The position numbers and the translations under genes were made by a program. Below, piece after piece: positions 12,952 to 25,910 of a DNA stretch of 64,000 nt; positions within the stretch are counted from its first letter, which is position 1; the number at the start of each line of letters is the position of its first letter. Source of the stretch: Niebla homalea (Eukaryota; Ascomycota; Lecanoromycetes; Lecanorales; Ramalinaceae). The DNA lies in the NCBI GenBank assembly GCA_019925105.1, contig JAHGAU010000025.1, positions 310,001 to 374,000 of the forward strand, given 5' to 3'. The notes under the pieces were generated by a model. That model did no database searches. It had not been told where the DNA came from and was given only the letters and a program-made list of their open reading frames with translations.

Positions 12952-13867
12952 CTTATAACCCGGGTTCTCCGTCGCAATAGCGGTGTTTGTAGGTGGTAGC
13001 TATAGGAGTATATAAGTGTCAGGTATTTCATTATACGTATAGCTTTAAAGGAGGTCTTGCTTATAACCCGGGTTCTCCGTCGCAATAGCGGTATTTATAG
13101 GTGGTAGCTATGGGAGCATGCGGGTGTCAGGCATCTCGTTATACGTATAGCTCCAACGGAGGTTTTGTTTACCGTAAGGGATTATTTGCTTAAAGCCCGA
13201 GTTCTCCGTCGCAATCGCGCTGTTTCTAGGTGGTAACTATAGGAGCATATAGTTGTTAGGTATTTCGTTATGCGTAGGGAGGGCTTGCTTACCCCTTAAC
13301 TTCTTTATCGCAATTACGGTATTTGTGGGTAATAGCTATAAAAGCATATAGTTATTAGGCATCTCGTCATACGTATAGCTCCAAGGGAGGTCTTGCTTAT
13401 AGCCCGGGTTCTCCGTCGCAATCGCGCTGTTTCTGGGTAGTAGCTATAGGAGCACGTAGGTATTAGGCATCTCGTTATGCGTAGGGAGGGCTTGTTTACC
13501 GTGAAAGAGCAGGTGGTAGGTAATAGGTGGTAGGTAAGGGTCAGGGTATTAAAATATCAACAAACGGGCCCCTCAGCCCTACCACGTCGCAATCCGGCCA
13601 TATAAACCACCCTTTTTGGTGAAGTTATTACCACTTACCTTACGGTTTTATTTAAAATTTGAGAAATAGATTGAGATAATAATATTGCAAACTTTATACC
13701 GCAAATATTAACCGAGAAAAAGGGTGGATCGCTGGATATACGTAAATATTTTTTATTTTTAAGAATTCGAGAATTTATGAAATTCAAAATTTTCGTTACG
13801 TAAGGACCATTTCCTATTCGGGGATTTGATGGAATTTCGGCGTTTTCTTTTATATTAAGAGATTAAA
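12952..13867 (+). repeat. SatE tandem-repeat element, copy B (right half)
   Basis: Continuation of copy A after the DNA transposon. First come about five tandem units of roughly 100-125 bp (TTCTCCGTCGCAATAGCGGT, GGTGGTAGCTATAGGAGCAT, CATCTCGTTATGCGTA, GGGAGGTCTTGCTTA). From about 13,555 follows a unique 300-bp tail beginning AAATATCAACAAACGGGCCC and ending near TTTTATATTAAGAGATT. The tail matches copy C (42,395-42,720) and more loosely copy D (61,085-61,380) in reverse complement. Units here are less RIPed than in copy A. Confidence 0.8.
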
Positions 13868-15521
13868 TATATCAATAAAACGAAATACGTTATATATATA
13901 GAAAAATATAGTACTTATAAATATAAAAACCTAATATTAAAAGGCCTCGCTAAAAATACATTTAATTACGTAATATATAATCAGGTAAATTATTTAATAT
14001 AAGATTCGAAATACTCGGTTAAAACAAAAAGAATTAAAAAAAAAAGCTTCGGATTACTTATAAAATAATAAAATATACGGAGGAAAAAGGTTAATAAACA
14101 ATAACGGTAAACTAAATCCTAAAACGGGAATAAAATTAATTAAACGAAAATAGCTAAATAAAAGCTAAAAACGGGGAAGAAAAATTAAAAAAAATCGCGA
14201 TTCCGAAACCGGGAAAACCGAATACGGTAATAATAATAACGGAAAAAACCGGGTGGAAAACGTTAGTTTTCAAAAAAAAACCTATTATTAATTAAAATAA
14301 AAAAAGTAAAAAGCGATATAAAAATTTTAAACCATATAAATATTTAATATATCGACGTTTTTTAAAATAATATAGTTTAACGTAAAAAATAAAATAATTA
14401 AAGCGATATAGCTAATATTCGCGTTTAAAAAAATCGATAACGTAGATCTTATTATTATTTAGGAATTACCGTATAACAAATTTAAATATTTTTCGATTAG
14501 CTTAGGAAACAATTTTTATTTTACGTTTAAAAAAGACGAAATTACCCGGGTATATTTCTACGTTAAAAAAAAAAAAAAAATATCGATAACTAAAACGTAA
14601 TATATTATAAAGGAAACCTATATACGTTTAAGATTTCGCGGGAAAATATAAATAACGGCGGCTTTAATATTTATAACGTTTATAACTTACCGCTAAATAA
14701 CCGTTAAAAGCCTTTTATAATTCTATTATTAAAAAAAGTATCAAAAAGCCCGGACGAATATATTTTTTTAAGCGACTTTAACCTTTATTATAAAATATAA
14801 AATAAAGTTAAAAAAAACGATTGATTATACCGAGACCGAAGAACTATTAATATTAATAATAAAAATTAATTATAAATTTTTTATACTTAAAAATACGATA
14901 ACGTAAAAAAACCGTAACTTTGAAATAACGATTAATTTAGCGTTCGGAACGAAAAAAGTAATAAAAATAATAATCGTTTATAAAAATAAAAGAAACCTTA
15001 AATATAGCTCGGACTATATTCCGGTATAAACGATATTCGATTAATCTATAAACGAAACGTTTGTTTCGGTTATAAAAAAATATAAAAAATAATTAAAAAA
15101 ACCAAAATAATTTTAAAATTTAAAAAAATACGATTTATTACGTTATTTATGTTCGAAATTAAAAATTAAATCGACTTTTTCGTGAAATAAAGTAATAATT
15201 TTATTAAATAAAATTATCGAAAAAACGGTCTTAATATTAGATTTTTTTAAAAAAATAACAACTTATTAGAATAAAAAATACTCGCGTATAATTACGAAAA
15301 TAAAAACGTTAATTAAGTAAATGGCGAAATATCGGAATTAAAAGTTGATTAATTAATTAAAAAAGACTTAAAAAAAACTTATTTAAAAAAAACGAAATAA
15401 GTATATTTTCGATTATTTATTTACGATTTCGTATTTTTTTTTAAAAAAGTTTAAAAGCTAATTAAATATAACCGGGAATAAAACGAAAAACTAAAACCGA
15501 TTTTTAAATTTTTTTTACTAG
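13868..15521 (+). mobile_element. Tad1-like LINE L2, segment 1 (ORF1 end and endonuclease)
   Basis: RIPed LINE sequence collinear with the full element L1 at 31,248-37,069. It opens inside the ORF1 zinc-knuckle region, so L2 is 5'-truncated. The block at about 14,940-15,060 matches the endonuclease end of L1 (33,760-33,860). It stops at the target duplication of a Gypsy insertion (ACTAG) and resumes at 22,852. No intact frame survives. Confidence 0.7.
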
Positions 15522-15871
15522 TGTTACGGTGCAAGACGAAAACCTCAAGTGAATAGAGTATATTAACTGCTATAGACCAAAAGACTCTAAGGTAAAGAAC
15601 TAAGAGGGGACCGGGGGGAACCGGTCTTAACATATACGTAAGGGAGTAATATACTTATTTTTATAATACGTTAAATACTTCGTATACCGCCCCGTTACCA
15701 CTTATTATTATTATAAGTCGAGAATTTAAATAAGTATATTATAAATAACAATAATATTAAACCTAGCTCTTATAGCCGAGTATTAATAAGATATTAACAA
15801 AATAGTAATATTAGGTAATTACCGTAGAGCCTTCTAATAGCAAATAGATAAATCGGTTCTCAGCTTTTATA
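15522..15871 (-). repeat. G1 LTR (3' LTR of the minus-strand element)
   Basis: 350 bp, TG...TA after RIP of the terminal CA, collinear without gaps with 22,497-22,846. It contains the shared block GGACCGGGGGGAACCGGTCT. An open frame at 15,451-15,633 overlaps it by chance. Confidence 0.93.
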
Positions 15872-17879
15872 TTACCCTTTTTTTAAGGGAAAACTCGCTT
15901 ACGAGTCTTTATTAAAAATATATATTCTTTAAGCCTTTTTTTATTCGGGAATAGATTAATAAAATCCTATTTTGCGAATTATATATTTTTATTTTATTTT
16001 CGTAATAATAACGGATCGATTACGGGCTGGATTTAGTAACTTAAAACTAAAGCGATTAGGATACCGACGGTAATAAAAGTTTACGAGTTCGTTAATATAT
16101 TCGAACTTTAATTTATCGGCGTAATACTAAATATTATTAAGTTTATTATCGAGCTAAACTATTTTATATTATAATTATTCTTTTTTTCTAATATACCGGG
16201 AGTTTAGGATTTTTTTTATTTTTTATTCTTTTATTTCCGGATTATTTAGAATAATAAGTTCTGGGAAAAGGCGTTTCTATGTAAGTATAAAAAACTTATT
16301 ATTATATAGTAAACGAATAAGATTATTAATATAAAAGACCGGATAAATTTTAAAAGAATCGGGAATATCGAATTTATAAAAAAAATTGTTTTAAGCGATA
16401 ATTTTAAAAAATCTTAATTTTTTATAATTTAGTTTTCTATTAAATCGATTTATAATAAAATTAGGAACGTTTATTATTATTTTGTTACCGATTTTAAATT
16501 CGATATCTTATTTTTTCTTATTAATTTAAGTTACGATATTTTCCTATATATATCTTATATTTGCGCGTATAAATTAAAGGATTTAATTTATTATAATAGC
16601 GATATTAATCGCCTTTTTTATTTATTTTTATTTTTTTAAAATCGTATATTTTCTATCGTTAAAAGAAAAAGATATCCGGGGATAAAACTCTTTATTAACG
16701 TAAAAAGGAATTAATTTAATTATTAAATTAATTATATTATTATTAGAAAATTCTATTATTAGAAATTATTATACTTAATTATCTTAAAAGTAATATACGA
16801 AAAAACGAAAACCTTTTTCGATTTTTTAATTTATTCGTTCCGTTTGTTAATCCGTTTATACATAATAAAAGATTAATATTCGTAAATCGATTTAAAATTA
16901 ATATAATAAAATTTTTCATATTTTATTTATAAATTAAAAGCCTTGATCCGATATAATAGATAACGGTAATCTATAAGTTCGAAAAATATTTCCAATAAAT
17001 AATTAGGTTATTTAGCGAGTAATCGTTTTTTCTTTTTGAACTTTATAAAAGATATAATATCGCTTTTTAAGAATTCTATTTATTACGGTAAAAATATTAG
17101 TTATACTTTCATTTTCTAAGCACCCTATAATAAAATCGTAAAAATATTTTTTTAACGTTAGTTTAAAACCTCCGGTTAATAGAGTAGTTTAGCGGGTTTC
17201 TAACGAAAAGATTTTATTCTTAAATATTTATTATAATTAAAGACGTATCGATCCACGTTTTCTCTAAAAGTTGGCTAATAATAAAACCGGGAAGTTAATT
17301 AAATAGTCCGATCTTTATTACCGTATCCGCTTATCGGCTCGTTATAAATATACTTAAATATTTTCGTATATATTAAAGGAAGAACCTAAAGTTTTTTTTT
17401 ATTTATAAGAATATCGTTCTCGATTCTAGCGTTCTTTAATATAATACTTTAAAATCAACGAAGCTTATCGGTAATAATAATTTTTTTAAATTCTATTAAT
17501 TTAGAAATAGTCCGATTAACGTTTTTTACTTATTTAAAAAAACAAAATTATTATTTTTCTTTTTTATTCCTAAATTAGAACTATTATTACCTTTTTCCCC
17601 CTTATTAAAATCCGCGATTTCGAACTTATCGGGAGAAAAAAGCGTTTAGTATTAAGATATTAACCGTACGTTATTCTCGTCGATTAGTTTATAATTAGGT
17701 ATTTTCGTTATAATATCTATTTTTCCGTTTAATTTTTTAAGATAATAAATAATTTTAGAATTAAATTCTAATAGGATATTAAGATAATAAGCTTAACGTC
17801 GAGTAAATTTTCGTTACTTAGTAAAGTATTTTAATACTTAATTATTTATAAAGATTCGAATCGGAATATCTATTATTTC

Positions 17880-19270
17880 TAACTTAGGTCTCTAGTTTTC
17901 TAAATATTTAATAATTATTAATAGTTCTTTATTATAAATATTATAATTATATTCTGCTAATAATATCGTTTTACTATAGAAAACGATAAAACAAAGTTCC
18001 TTATCGTTTTTACGTTATAATATAATTCCGCTATTAATATAATTTAAAAAATCTATTACGCTGCGGAAAGGTGTGGTGTGGTGTGGGTTTTTGACCCCGG
18101 GCCACCACCCACTCGTGGGTGGTGCACCCCTGCATATGGGTGGTGTCGGTGTAGGTTTTTTCTGGGTTTTACTATGGTATACTATTGACACCAGAGCTAG
18201 CCTAATTCGGTTAGCGGGGAGATATTTCTAGACTTTTATTTATAGCAATTTTTTATTTAGTGATTTTAATTAAAAATAATTAGTTTTTATTTTTTTTTAT
18301 TCATAGATTTTTTTATTAATAATAAAATAAACGTTTTTTATTGGTTGAAAAAACAAATGGTATACCAGAGAAAAACCCACACCATCACCACCCATTTGGG
18401 TGGTGCCCCCCCCCCCGGAATCACCACCCAAAACACCACACCACACCGAACCACACCACACCATTCGTGGGTTTCACCATACCTTTCCGCAGCGTAAAAT
18501 CTAGCTTAAGGATTACTTTTTTATTTCGATCGAAGTAATATAAGACCGGAGCGGTTATAATAGTATTACGAAGGTCGTTAAATATACGTTAATGCTTATC
18601 CGTTTATATAAATAGAGTATTTTTTTTTATTAATTTAGCCAAAAAATGCGCTCTTTTTAAGAATTCTTTAATAAATCGCCTAAAGAAACTCTAAACCTTA
18701 ATAAACTTTTAGAATATCTTGAAATTTTCTAGTATTAATTATTTTTTAATAACTTAAACTTTTTCCTTGTTAATTTCTAAATTTTCTGTAATAATAATAA
18801 GTCTTAGGAATTTTATTTTTTAAATATTAAATTTATACTTCTTAATATCTATTTAACGTCCAGTTTTCTGTAGCTTTTATAAGAATTTTCGTATATATTC
18901 CGTATATTTCTTTTTATTTTATTATAGATAAGGATATTATTTAAGTAAGTTTAACAAAAATTGTTTAAGTACTCGAATAGGATATCGTTTATATATTATT
19001 AATAGGAAACGGGTTTAGTAGTGACATTAAACGGTATTATTTTATACTTAAAGGCTCCTAAAGAAATAACGAAAGTAATATAATCCTCGCTATTTAAATA
19101 TATTTTTAATTTATTAAAAATTGCGATAATATTTAATTTAGTAAAATACTTATAACCGCTAATACGAGCGAGAGTTTCGTTAATAAGTAAAATTAAATAC
19201 CTATTTCTTTTAATAAGAGCGTTAAGTTTACGGTAATTTATATAAAGACGGAGATCTTTATTTAATTTTA
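17880..19270 (-). pseudogene. G1 reverse transcriptase-RNase H, dead
   Basis: On the minus strand, codons read YRKLNALIKRNRY at the start of the RT, then LARISGYKYFTKLNIIA, SLGAFKYKIIPF and the segment that normally carries the YxDD-type motif. RNase H follows with TAPVLYYFD, RKNDKELCFIVFYSK and YNIYNKELLIIIKYLEN. These match the Ty3/Gypsy pol order. Several codons are now stops (TAA for CAA, TAG for TGG). The MITE at 18,059-18,494 splits RNase H at the position of its first catalytic block. Confidence 0.85.
18059..18494. mobile_element. 436-bp MITE with TA target site, not RIPed
   Basis: Terminal inverted repeats CGCTGCGGAAAGGTRTGGTG with TA on each side (18,057-18,058 and 18,495-18,496), as for Tc1/mariner-type elements. 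Subterminal parts are rich in GTGGTG/CACCAC runs and include a C13 homopolymer near 18,407. It interrupts the RNase H region of G1. It keeps normal CpA content although its host element is heavily mutated. A 65-codon open frame at 18,341-18,538 is not considered real. No transposase is encoded. Confidence 0.88.
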
Positions 19271-19634
19271 AAGCGAATAAAATCGGCGATTTATATAATA
19301 TTTTACTAGGTTTAATAAAGTTTTTATTTAAGTTTTCTACGATATAGTTTTTGAGTTTCTAAAACTTATATTTTAAGAAAAAATAAAAACGATTACGAAA
19401 AAAGATACCGTCCGAAATAAGTTCAATTTTATAATCGTATGCCCGATAAAGCGGAAGCTAATTAGTTTATATACGATTAAAAACGTTTCGGAAGTTATAA
19501 TGTTTTAATAATAATTATTTTATAACTTTTTCGGGTATTATAATTTCCTTTTATTAATTACTTTTAACCGTAATTATTTTAGCAATTTCCGTATGATTCT
19601 TACCGAAAAGTTAAGCAACGTTATCCAGCTTTTC

Positions 19635-19795
19635 TGTAACAGTTATGGGTAATAAGTGGGTAAAATATGAATGAGTGTCTATCTGAAGGTGCAAACAAAG
19701 ATATCTACTGGAAGTGTGCCAAGCAATCATACCCGAATAGGCCATAGTGCCCGCTGATAAGAGATAAGGAAAGGTCTGTGGCCATCACCGTAACA
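19635..19795 (+). mobile_element. Solo LTR, not RIPed
   Basis: 161 bp starting TGTAACAGTTATGGG and ending ATCACCGTAACA (TG...CA), with the 5-bp duplication TTTTC at 19,630-19,634 and 19,796-19,800. It lies inside the dead G1 element. Its sequence is not RIPed. It shows only loose similarity (GTGGGTAAA, TCTATCT) to the T1 LTRs. Strand follows the TG end and is nominal. Confidence 0.88.
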
Positions 19796-22496
19796 TTTTC
19801 GTATAAAGTTCGAAATAGCGTAATCTTTTTTTTATAGTTTTTAAAATAATAATAATACCCGGTTACGATAATCGTTAAAATATTAAAAGGCTTTTCCTCA
19901 ACGTTAAAAATATTACTTTTCTTAAATTTAGAAAAGGGTTTAATTACGTTAAAACGTAAATAAAGCTAACTCTTTATGACGGTTTATCGGGCTTTAAGTT
20001 TAAAACCGGCTTTAGTTAAAAGCGATAAAGGTTTCGGGATTTTATTATAAAAAGTTTTAACGTAATTATAGAAATCTAATATAAAAAAAATCTAATTTCG
20101 ATACGCGTTAAGCCAAACTCCGTATTTTCTTATTTATAATTTACCGAAAATAACTTGATATTATTTTAACTATATAATATATATAAGTATAAAATACTTG
20201 GTATAGCCTTTTATTATAAAAGTTAAGTAAATTAAATAAGTAATTGGTTTTTTATTTAAGCGTTTATTATATTTTTTAATTAAGATAAGCTTCCGTAATT
20301 TTAAAAAAAAAAATTGGAAAAAATCATAAACTTTTAATATAATTTCTTTATTAATAAAATAATAACCTATTATACTAATATAGGTTAAGAAAAAGAATGA
20401 GTACTTAAACTAACCTAATAAAACGGAATAAAAAATAAGAAAAAGCTAATTATTTTAAAAATTAAAAATAGGATTAATCCGGGGTAAGTTTTACGTATAT
20501 TATATAAAATAAATTTAAAAACAAAACGCTTTATTTACCTTCGTTACGTTTTTTATAAAGGTTAATCGTTTAACGAATAATCCGATTTATAATCGGATAA
20601 ATAAAAATATACGAAACTATTAGCGCTTTCTCGAGAATAAAAACGGGTTTTCCGATTAATTTTTTTAATTTTAATCATAAATTTTCGAAATTTCCGAATT
20701 AATTTTAAATATTTACTTTTTTTATAAGGACTTTTATATTCGAAATACTTAAATAATTCTATAGTTTTTTAACGGGAAAATTATACCGGTATAAAAAAAG
20801 CGGAAAAACGATAAAAGATTCCGGTTATAACTTTATAATCTTTTTCGTAATCGAACTTTAGGCTCGTTTTACCGCTCTAGTTTTTTAACTTCTTTTTTTC
20901 TATAAAGAATTACGTTAAACGTTATTTATACGAGTAAATTTATTACGAAGTTTTTCAATTATATTAATATATTTATTAGTTATATAGAATGCTTTTTTTA
21001 AACGTTCGGAAATCTTATTAATAATATCCGAAATTAAAAAATCTTATTAAAAAATCTTAGATATATTTAAACGAAATATAAAGCGTTATTATTTAATAAA
21101 GAAATCCTGGAAAATATTATTTAATCTTATCTGAAAAGATTCGTATTTAATTTTAAAATTAAATATTTAATTTTTATTTTATATAAATTATTTAGAAATT
21201 AGGAAAAAAAAATTAATAATTAAAAATATAGTATCGGTATTATAATTAAAGGCTTTAAGTTCGGCTCGCATATATTTTAACGGAGAAATATACGAAATCG
21301 TTTATTTTTTTTATTAAAGTTTTTATTATCGTTTTTAGTTATTAAACAGGCAATGATATAAAAAACTTTATTAAGTTCTTAAAAAAAAATTATATATATT
21401 TTCGCAAAGTTTGTTTCGTATTTAAAAATATTAATCAAGATAATTTATTGAAATTTTATTAAAAAAGCAAGGATCCGGAAGCTTTTAAATTATAGATTCC
21501 TTATTTCGGAATTTAATAAATCCTCCATATCGTTAATAACGATTTTTTTAAAAATATACGAGATCGAAAACGATCTAAAAATAAAAACCGATACCTATCC
21601 CGATAATATAATAAAAATCGGTTTTATAAATTTAATGGTAAATAATCTAGCTTCATTTATAATTTATTTCGCTATTTTAAAATATTATTAAATTTATTTT
21701 ATAATCTAATATTTATTTTTCGGAAACTCAATTGTTTTTCGCGGATTCATTTAAAATTGGTTTTTTATTTTAAATAAATTCCTTAAACCGAAATACGTTA
21801 AATACGAAATTTCTAGAATATAATATAGATTTTCTTAATATTTTTTATTATTAAGGGTTTTTCGGATAATTAATCCGTTAAATTAATTAATTATAAATCG
21901 ATACGAATATCGGTATTTTCGATTACGAAGGGAATAGTAGTACGAAATCGTTTACGGAATATAGTGAATACCTTATTTTCCCGATCGATATTAATTATTA
22001 GTTTTAATTAATAAGCGATTTAATCGTACGTTTCTTAATTAACTTTAATACGGATCGAGTATTTTCTCGAAAAAAGAACTCCGGCGTAAACTAAATAAAA
22101 GTAATATTATAATAAATAGAATTAAAAATAAAATTTTAAATCCAGTTTTTCGTATTTAGTATTAATTAGTTATATATAGTTTTTAAAAACCACGCGATAC
22201 GTTATATCCGTACTTTAAAGATTAATATTATGGATTTTAATTTTTTATTTCTAAAAATTACGCGATATTTTTAATACCCGTATTTTATAATATAATAAAT
22301 TAAATAAAAAAACAACTCGGTCCCCTCGGATCTTAATATAAAAATTACTAGTTTTTTTATAACGAATTACCCGATTTTTCTTAACCCGTTTTCGCTAACG
22401 TTATTAAGTCTTCGTATCGAAATAATTATTCTTTTAAGGCCTTTACTTTACCTCGTTATTTTTACGATAGCGTAATTAAAATTAATTTCAAAATAA

Positions 22497-22846
22497 TATT
22501 ATAGTATAAAACGAAAACCTTAAATAAAAAGAGTATATTAATTATTATAAATTAAAAGACTTTAAGGTAAAAAACCAAAAAAGGACCGGGGGGAACCGGT
22601 CTTAATATATACGTAAGGGAGTAATATACTTATCCTTATAATACGCTAAATACTTTGTATACCGCCTCGTTATTATTTATTATTATTATAAGTCGATAGC
22701 TTAAATAAGTATATTATAAATAGTAATAATATTAAACCTAGCTCTTAAAGCCGAGTATTAATAAGATATTAACAAAGTAGTAACACTAGGTAATTGCCGC
22801 AGAGCCTTATAGTGGCAAATGGATGGATCGGCTCTCAGCTCTCACA
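22497..22846 (-). repeat. G1 LTR (5' LTR of the minus-strand element)
   Basis: 350 bp collinear with 15,522-15,871. The outer end CTCTCACA is followed by the target duplication ACTAG. Differences between the two LTRs are nearly all C/T or G/A, as expected from RIP. Confidence 0.93.
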
Positions 22847-22851
22847 ACTAG

Positions 22852-23343
22852 AAAAGTTGAATAATTCGATAATTAAGATTTTTAACAATAAAATCAAAGT
22901 TTTATAAACAAAATTTTCTTTTCGTTACCCGATATTAATTTAGTAAATATCGAAAAAGCTAAATATTTAGCTTTTATAACGATTTATAAAACGGTAATGG
23001 TTTATAAAACGGTAATACGGAAAATAATAATTAAAACTATTAATTGCTCGAAAAAAAATGAAACGCCGGGCCGAATAGGATTTTTAATAGATTTTTATTA
23101 ATAACAGCTATTTTATTAACGGAAATCTTTATTTATTTATTTTAGATATATTTGAATATCGAATATTACCCGTATAAATTCAAAAAGGCGAAAATAGTTA
23201 TTTTTAAAAACTATTAAAGCCGGATTATTCGGAAATGAAAATATATCGACCGATCGCGTTATTTTCAAAAAAAAATTTAAAAACCGTTATAATAATAATC
23301 TTAAATAATTATGCTAAGGAATACGGTCTTTTCCCGGACTAAT
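22852..23343 (+). mobile_element. LINE L2, segment 2 (reverse transcriptase start)
   Basis: Continues L2 after the Gypsy insertion. About 23,060-23,160 reads GPNRIFNRFLL on the plus strand, the conserved early RT block also seen in L1 as ALGPNRILNKFL (34,545-34,590). It is cut at 23,343 by LTR element T2a. Confidence 0.75.
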
Positions 23344-24950
23344 TGTTAGGGACGTGCCCGGAGGTGGACGTGTCTCATGCGATGGGGGCCTGCCAAGGCC
23401 GGATATACGTTGTTCCGGTGCCGGACGCACATATTATGGGCCTTACTTGCTATATATACTACTCCTTAGCTTTCATATCCTTAGTAATATAAACCCTTAT
23501 AACTCGCTTTAAATATGGTCTTTATATTATATCAAAGCTCCCTTGAGACCCAGCGAGGTAAATCAACAGGGCATACCCTATACGGAAACGCGGTTCGTAG
23601 ATAATATTCTGCGTAATACCGTACTCTTAATTAATACTTTAAATTTTCTTTTTTACCCCGAACCTTTTAGCTTACGGAATATTATAAACCTATAAAATAG
23701 TTAAGACTGGATACTTATAAGACGTAATTAAGACTAAATACCCATAAGACGTAGTTAAAACTGGAAATGAAAGCTTCGCGTATATAAGAAAACCGGGTAA
23801 AAGATCGATTATAGAAAATTAAAATCGACCTCGTAAATAAGCCGGTCGACAAAAGGAAGAATAAAATAAAGGACGATACCGTAAATAGCCTATCGTTAAT
23901 AAAACCTCGAACCGTTTTGCTTATAATATAGGGCCTGAATTAAAATAAAAACGGATAAAAAGCCCGAATAAGTACTTTTAGAATAAAGATAAAGATAATT
24001 GAGTCAAAAAAGAACAATTCAAAATAATACCGTAGATGGGCCTATTATTAACCGGATCCTTAAAGCCGTGCGACAAGCGTACGCATCCCGTTAAATACCC
24101 TGCCCGTAATATAGGGCCAAAATTATTATTTCAGGGTCGACTTTACGGATAAGCTTGTTAATAAGTTATTACTTTAATACTTCGATACTTACAATGAGCT
24201 AATTAGTTGAGTCGTGCTTTAAAAGCACGTAGTGAGCCTGCTTAAGGGCAATTTCTTCAGTTTTTAATCGATTCGATTCTCCAGTTAAGATAATAATACC
24301 CTTTTAATATTCTTTTTACCGGTCCCTTTAAAGGTGAAGGCCGTATTACGGATAGCGGATTCAAAAGCAAAGAGTATTTATACGATTACGATAAGGGTAT
24401 TAAGGATAAGAACCTTATTTACCTTTTAGGGGTAAGAGCTACTTAATCGACTTACTTACTGGACATCTCGTTAATCGCTTTAGTTTTAATAGCCGGTTAA
24501 CGGTCGACTCTGTACTAAACCCTTTTAGGCCGGAGTATACGACTACGGTTAATTATCGGAGAATACGGTAATCGACTTGAAATTAATTTTTTCTTTTCGG
24601 TTTTATTACGTTTATACCGGTATAAACCTTAATTTTTCTTAATTAACTTTAATTACCTTATTTTTAATATATTAATCCCCCGGACTTCAAAACGGGGTTT
24701 AAAGGATTTATTACCGAAAAACGGGCTGGTAATATCGGGACGGTACTAGGGTTTTAAAAAGGGGTAATATTAGGGACGTACCTGGAGGTAGACGTATCTC
24801 ATACGATAGGGGCCTGTTAAGGCCGGATATACGTTGTTCCGGTACCGGACGCACATATTATAGGCCTTACTTACTATATATACCACTCCTTAGCTTTGAT
24901 ATCCTTAGTAATACAAACCCTTATGACTCGCTCTAAGCATGGTCTTTACA
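23344..24950 (+). mobile_element. Non-autonomous LTR element T2a (1.6 kb)
   Basis: Two 183-bp LTRs (23,344-23,526 and 24,768-24,950) starting TGTTAGGGACG and ending GGTCTTTACA. A purine tract (AAAAAGGGGTAA) lies just before the right LTR, fixing plus orientation. The flanks CTAAT/TTAAA are only a weak duplication. The 1.2-kb interior shows no gag or pol. It has a short conserved reading frame (about 24,300-24,495) and a module shared with element T3. A second, inverted copy lies at 27,408-29,047. The left LTR is much less RIPed than the right. Confidence 0.88.
24300..24495 (+). pseudogene. Conserved reading frame inside T2a
   Basis: Reads FTGPFKGEGRITDSGF, then KEYLYDYDKGIKDKNLIY, then one stop, then DISLIALVLI. 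The inverted copy T2b gives the same frame on the minus strand (about 28,054-27,838: FKGKGRITGSGF, KYLYDCDKGVKDKNLIYRLG, DISLIALVLI). It has the stop at the same codon and an in-frame length difference just after it. Frame conservation in two mutated copies suggests the ancestor was coding. No family was recognised. Confidence 0.45.
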
Positions 24951-25910
24951 TTAAATAAAGGTAGGGAAAGGTCGGTTAACGAAAACGGTACTCGAAAATT
25001 TAGTCGACGGGATTTATATTATATAAAGTTATAATAAAAAATTTATAAGGAACCTTTTTTTTTAAACGTTATGAAAACATTTAATAAAATATATTACCGG
25101 CGATTGTTTTATAACCTAAAATTTTTTTTTTACCGTTTTTAGTTATTAAACGGCGAACTTTTTTAATAAAAAATAACATCGATTAATTTAAAATAAAAAA
25201 CGAACGCGATAAGACTTATAATAACGGATATTTTATTAAAATCGTTTATTTCCCCGATTTTTTCTTTTCTTTTTTAATAATTTATTTATTGAAAAATTAA
25301 TTAAGTTTAAATAAAAAATCTAAATAAAAAGTTCTATTAAGAATATTTATTTACTAACGTATAATACGTTTACTTTTATTAATTATTTCGAACTTAAATA
25401 AACGTACGAAATTTATTTTAAATAAACGAAAACTTATAAAACTTAATTGGTATTATATAAATATAAGTTAATTTATATAACGAAATACTTCAAACTATAT
25501 AATATATCGGTTATAATCGATTCAAAATAAATAATAATTAAGCCGGAAACGAATATTAGAATCCTAAAGTTTTAAATAAACGGGAAACTCGACTAAAAAG
25601 TTTCTTTTAAAAAAGTCGGTAAAAAAATAATTATTTAAAAAAAAGTTTTATATATTTAACGATATTAACGTAAAAAACGATATTATAAAAGTGTAAAACG
25701 AATTATTAAGCGGTCGTAAAACCCACGATAACTTATACCGTAATTATATAATAAGTATTTAAAAAAACTTTTGGTTATAAAAAAACGCTTATTAAATAAT
25801 TATAATAAGTTTAAAATAAGTATTTTAAAATAATCAACGGGATATATAAAACGACTTTTATCCCGGTTTTAGAATCGGAAATATTCGTCCCGTTAATAAA
25901 GTTAACTTTC
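24951..25910 (+). mobile_element. LINE L2, segment 3 (reverse transcriptase)
   Basis: Collinear with L1 at about 34,860-35,400. It includes TFNKIYYRRLFYNL and TSINLK on the plus strand, matching the LINE RT core. It ends at the CTTTC target duplication of LTR element T1a (25,906-25,910). Confidence 0.72.

Larger units (their letters stand above)
4984..12959. mobile_element. 7.96-kb TIR DNA transposon, RIPed (superfamily open)
   Basis: The element proper is 4,992-12,951. It is flanked by the perfect 8-bp duplication CTTATAAC (4,984-4,991 and 12,952-12,959), which lies at a site whose uninterrupted form is visible in SatE units (CTTGCTTATAACCCGGG at 13,050). The ends are inverted repeats of about 140 bp beginning TACTCSCCGAACCGGTACGG and rich in GGTACGGTAT subrepeats. 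An 8-bp duplication is typical of hAT transposons and is also reported for KDZ-type elements; the large size would suit the latter. The interior is so RIPed that no transposase could be read. A truncated LINE sits inside at 8,576-8,893. Confidence 0.85.
15522..22846 (-). mobile_element. Gypsy LTR retrotransposon G1, RIPed, minus strand
   Basis: A complete 7,325-bp element with two 350-bp LTRs (15,522-15,871 and 22,497-22,846) and the 5-bp duplication ACTAG on both sides. It sits inside LINE L2. Reading the minus strand gives recognisable Ty3/Gypsy reverse transcriptase and RNase H between about 19,270 and 17,880. All frames carry many stops from C-to-T change. A MITE (18,059-18,494) and a solo LTR (19,635-19,795) were inserted later. 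The LTR nearest 22,846 is the 5' LTR of the element. Confidence 0.92.
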
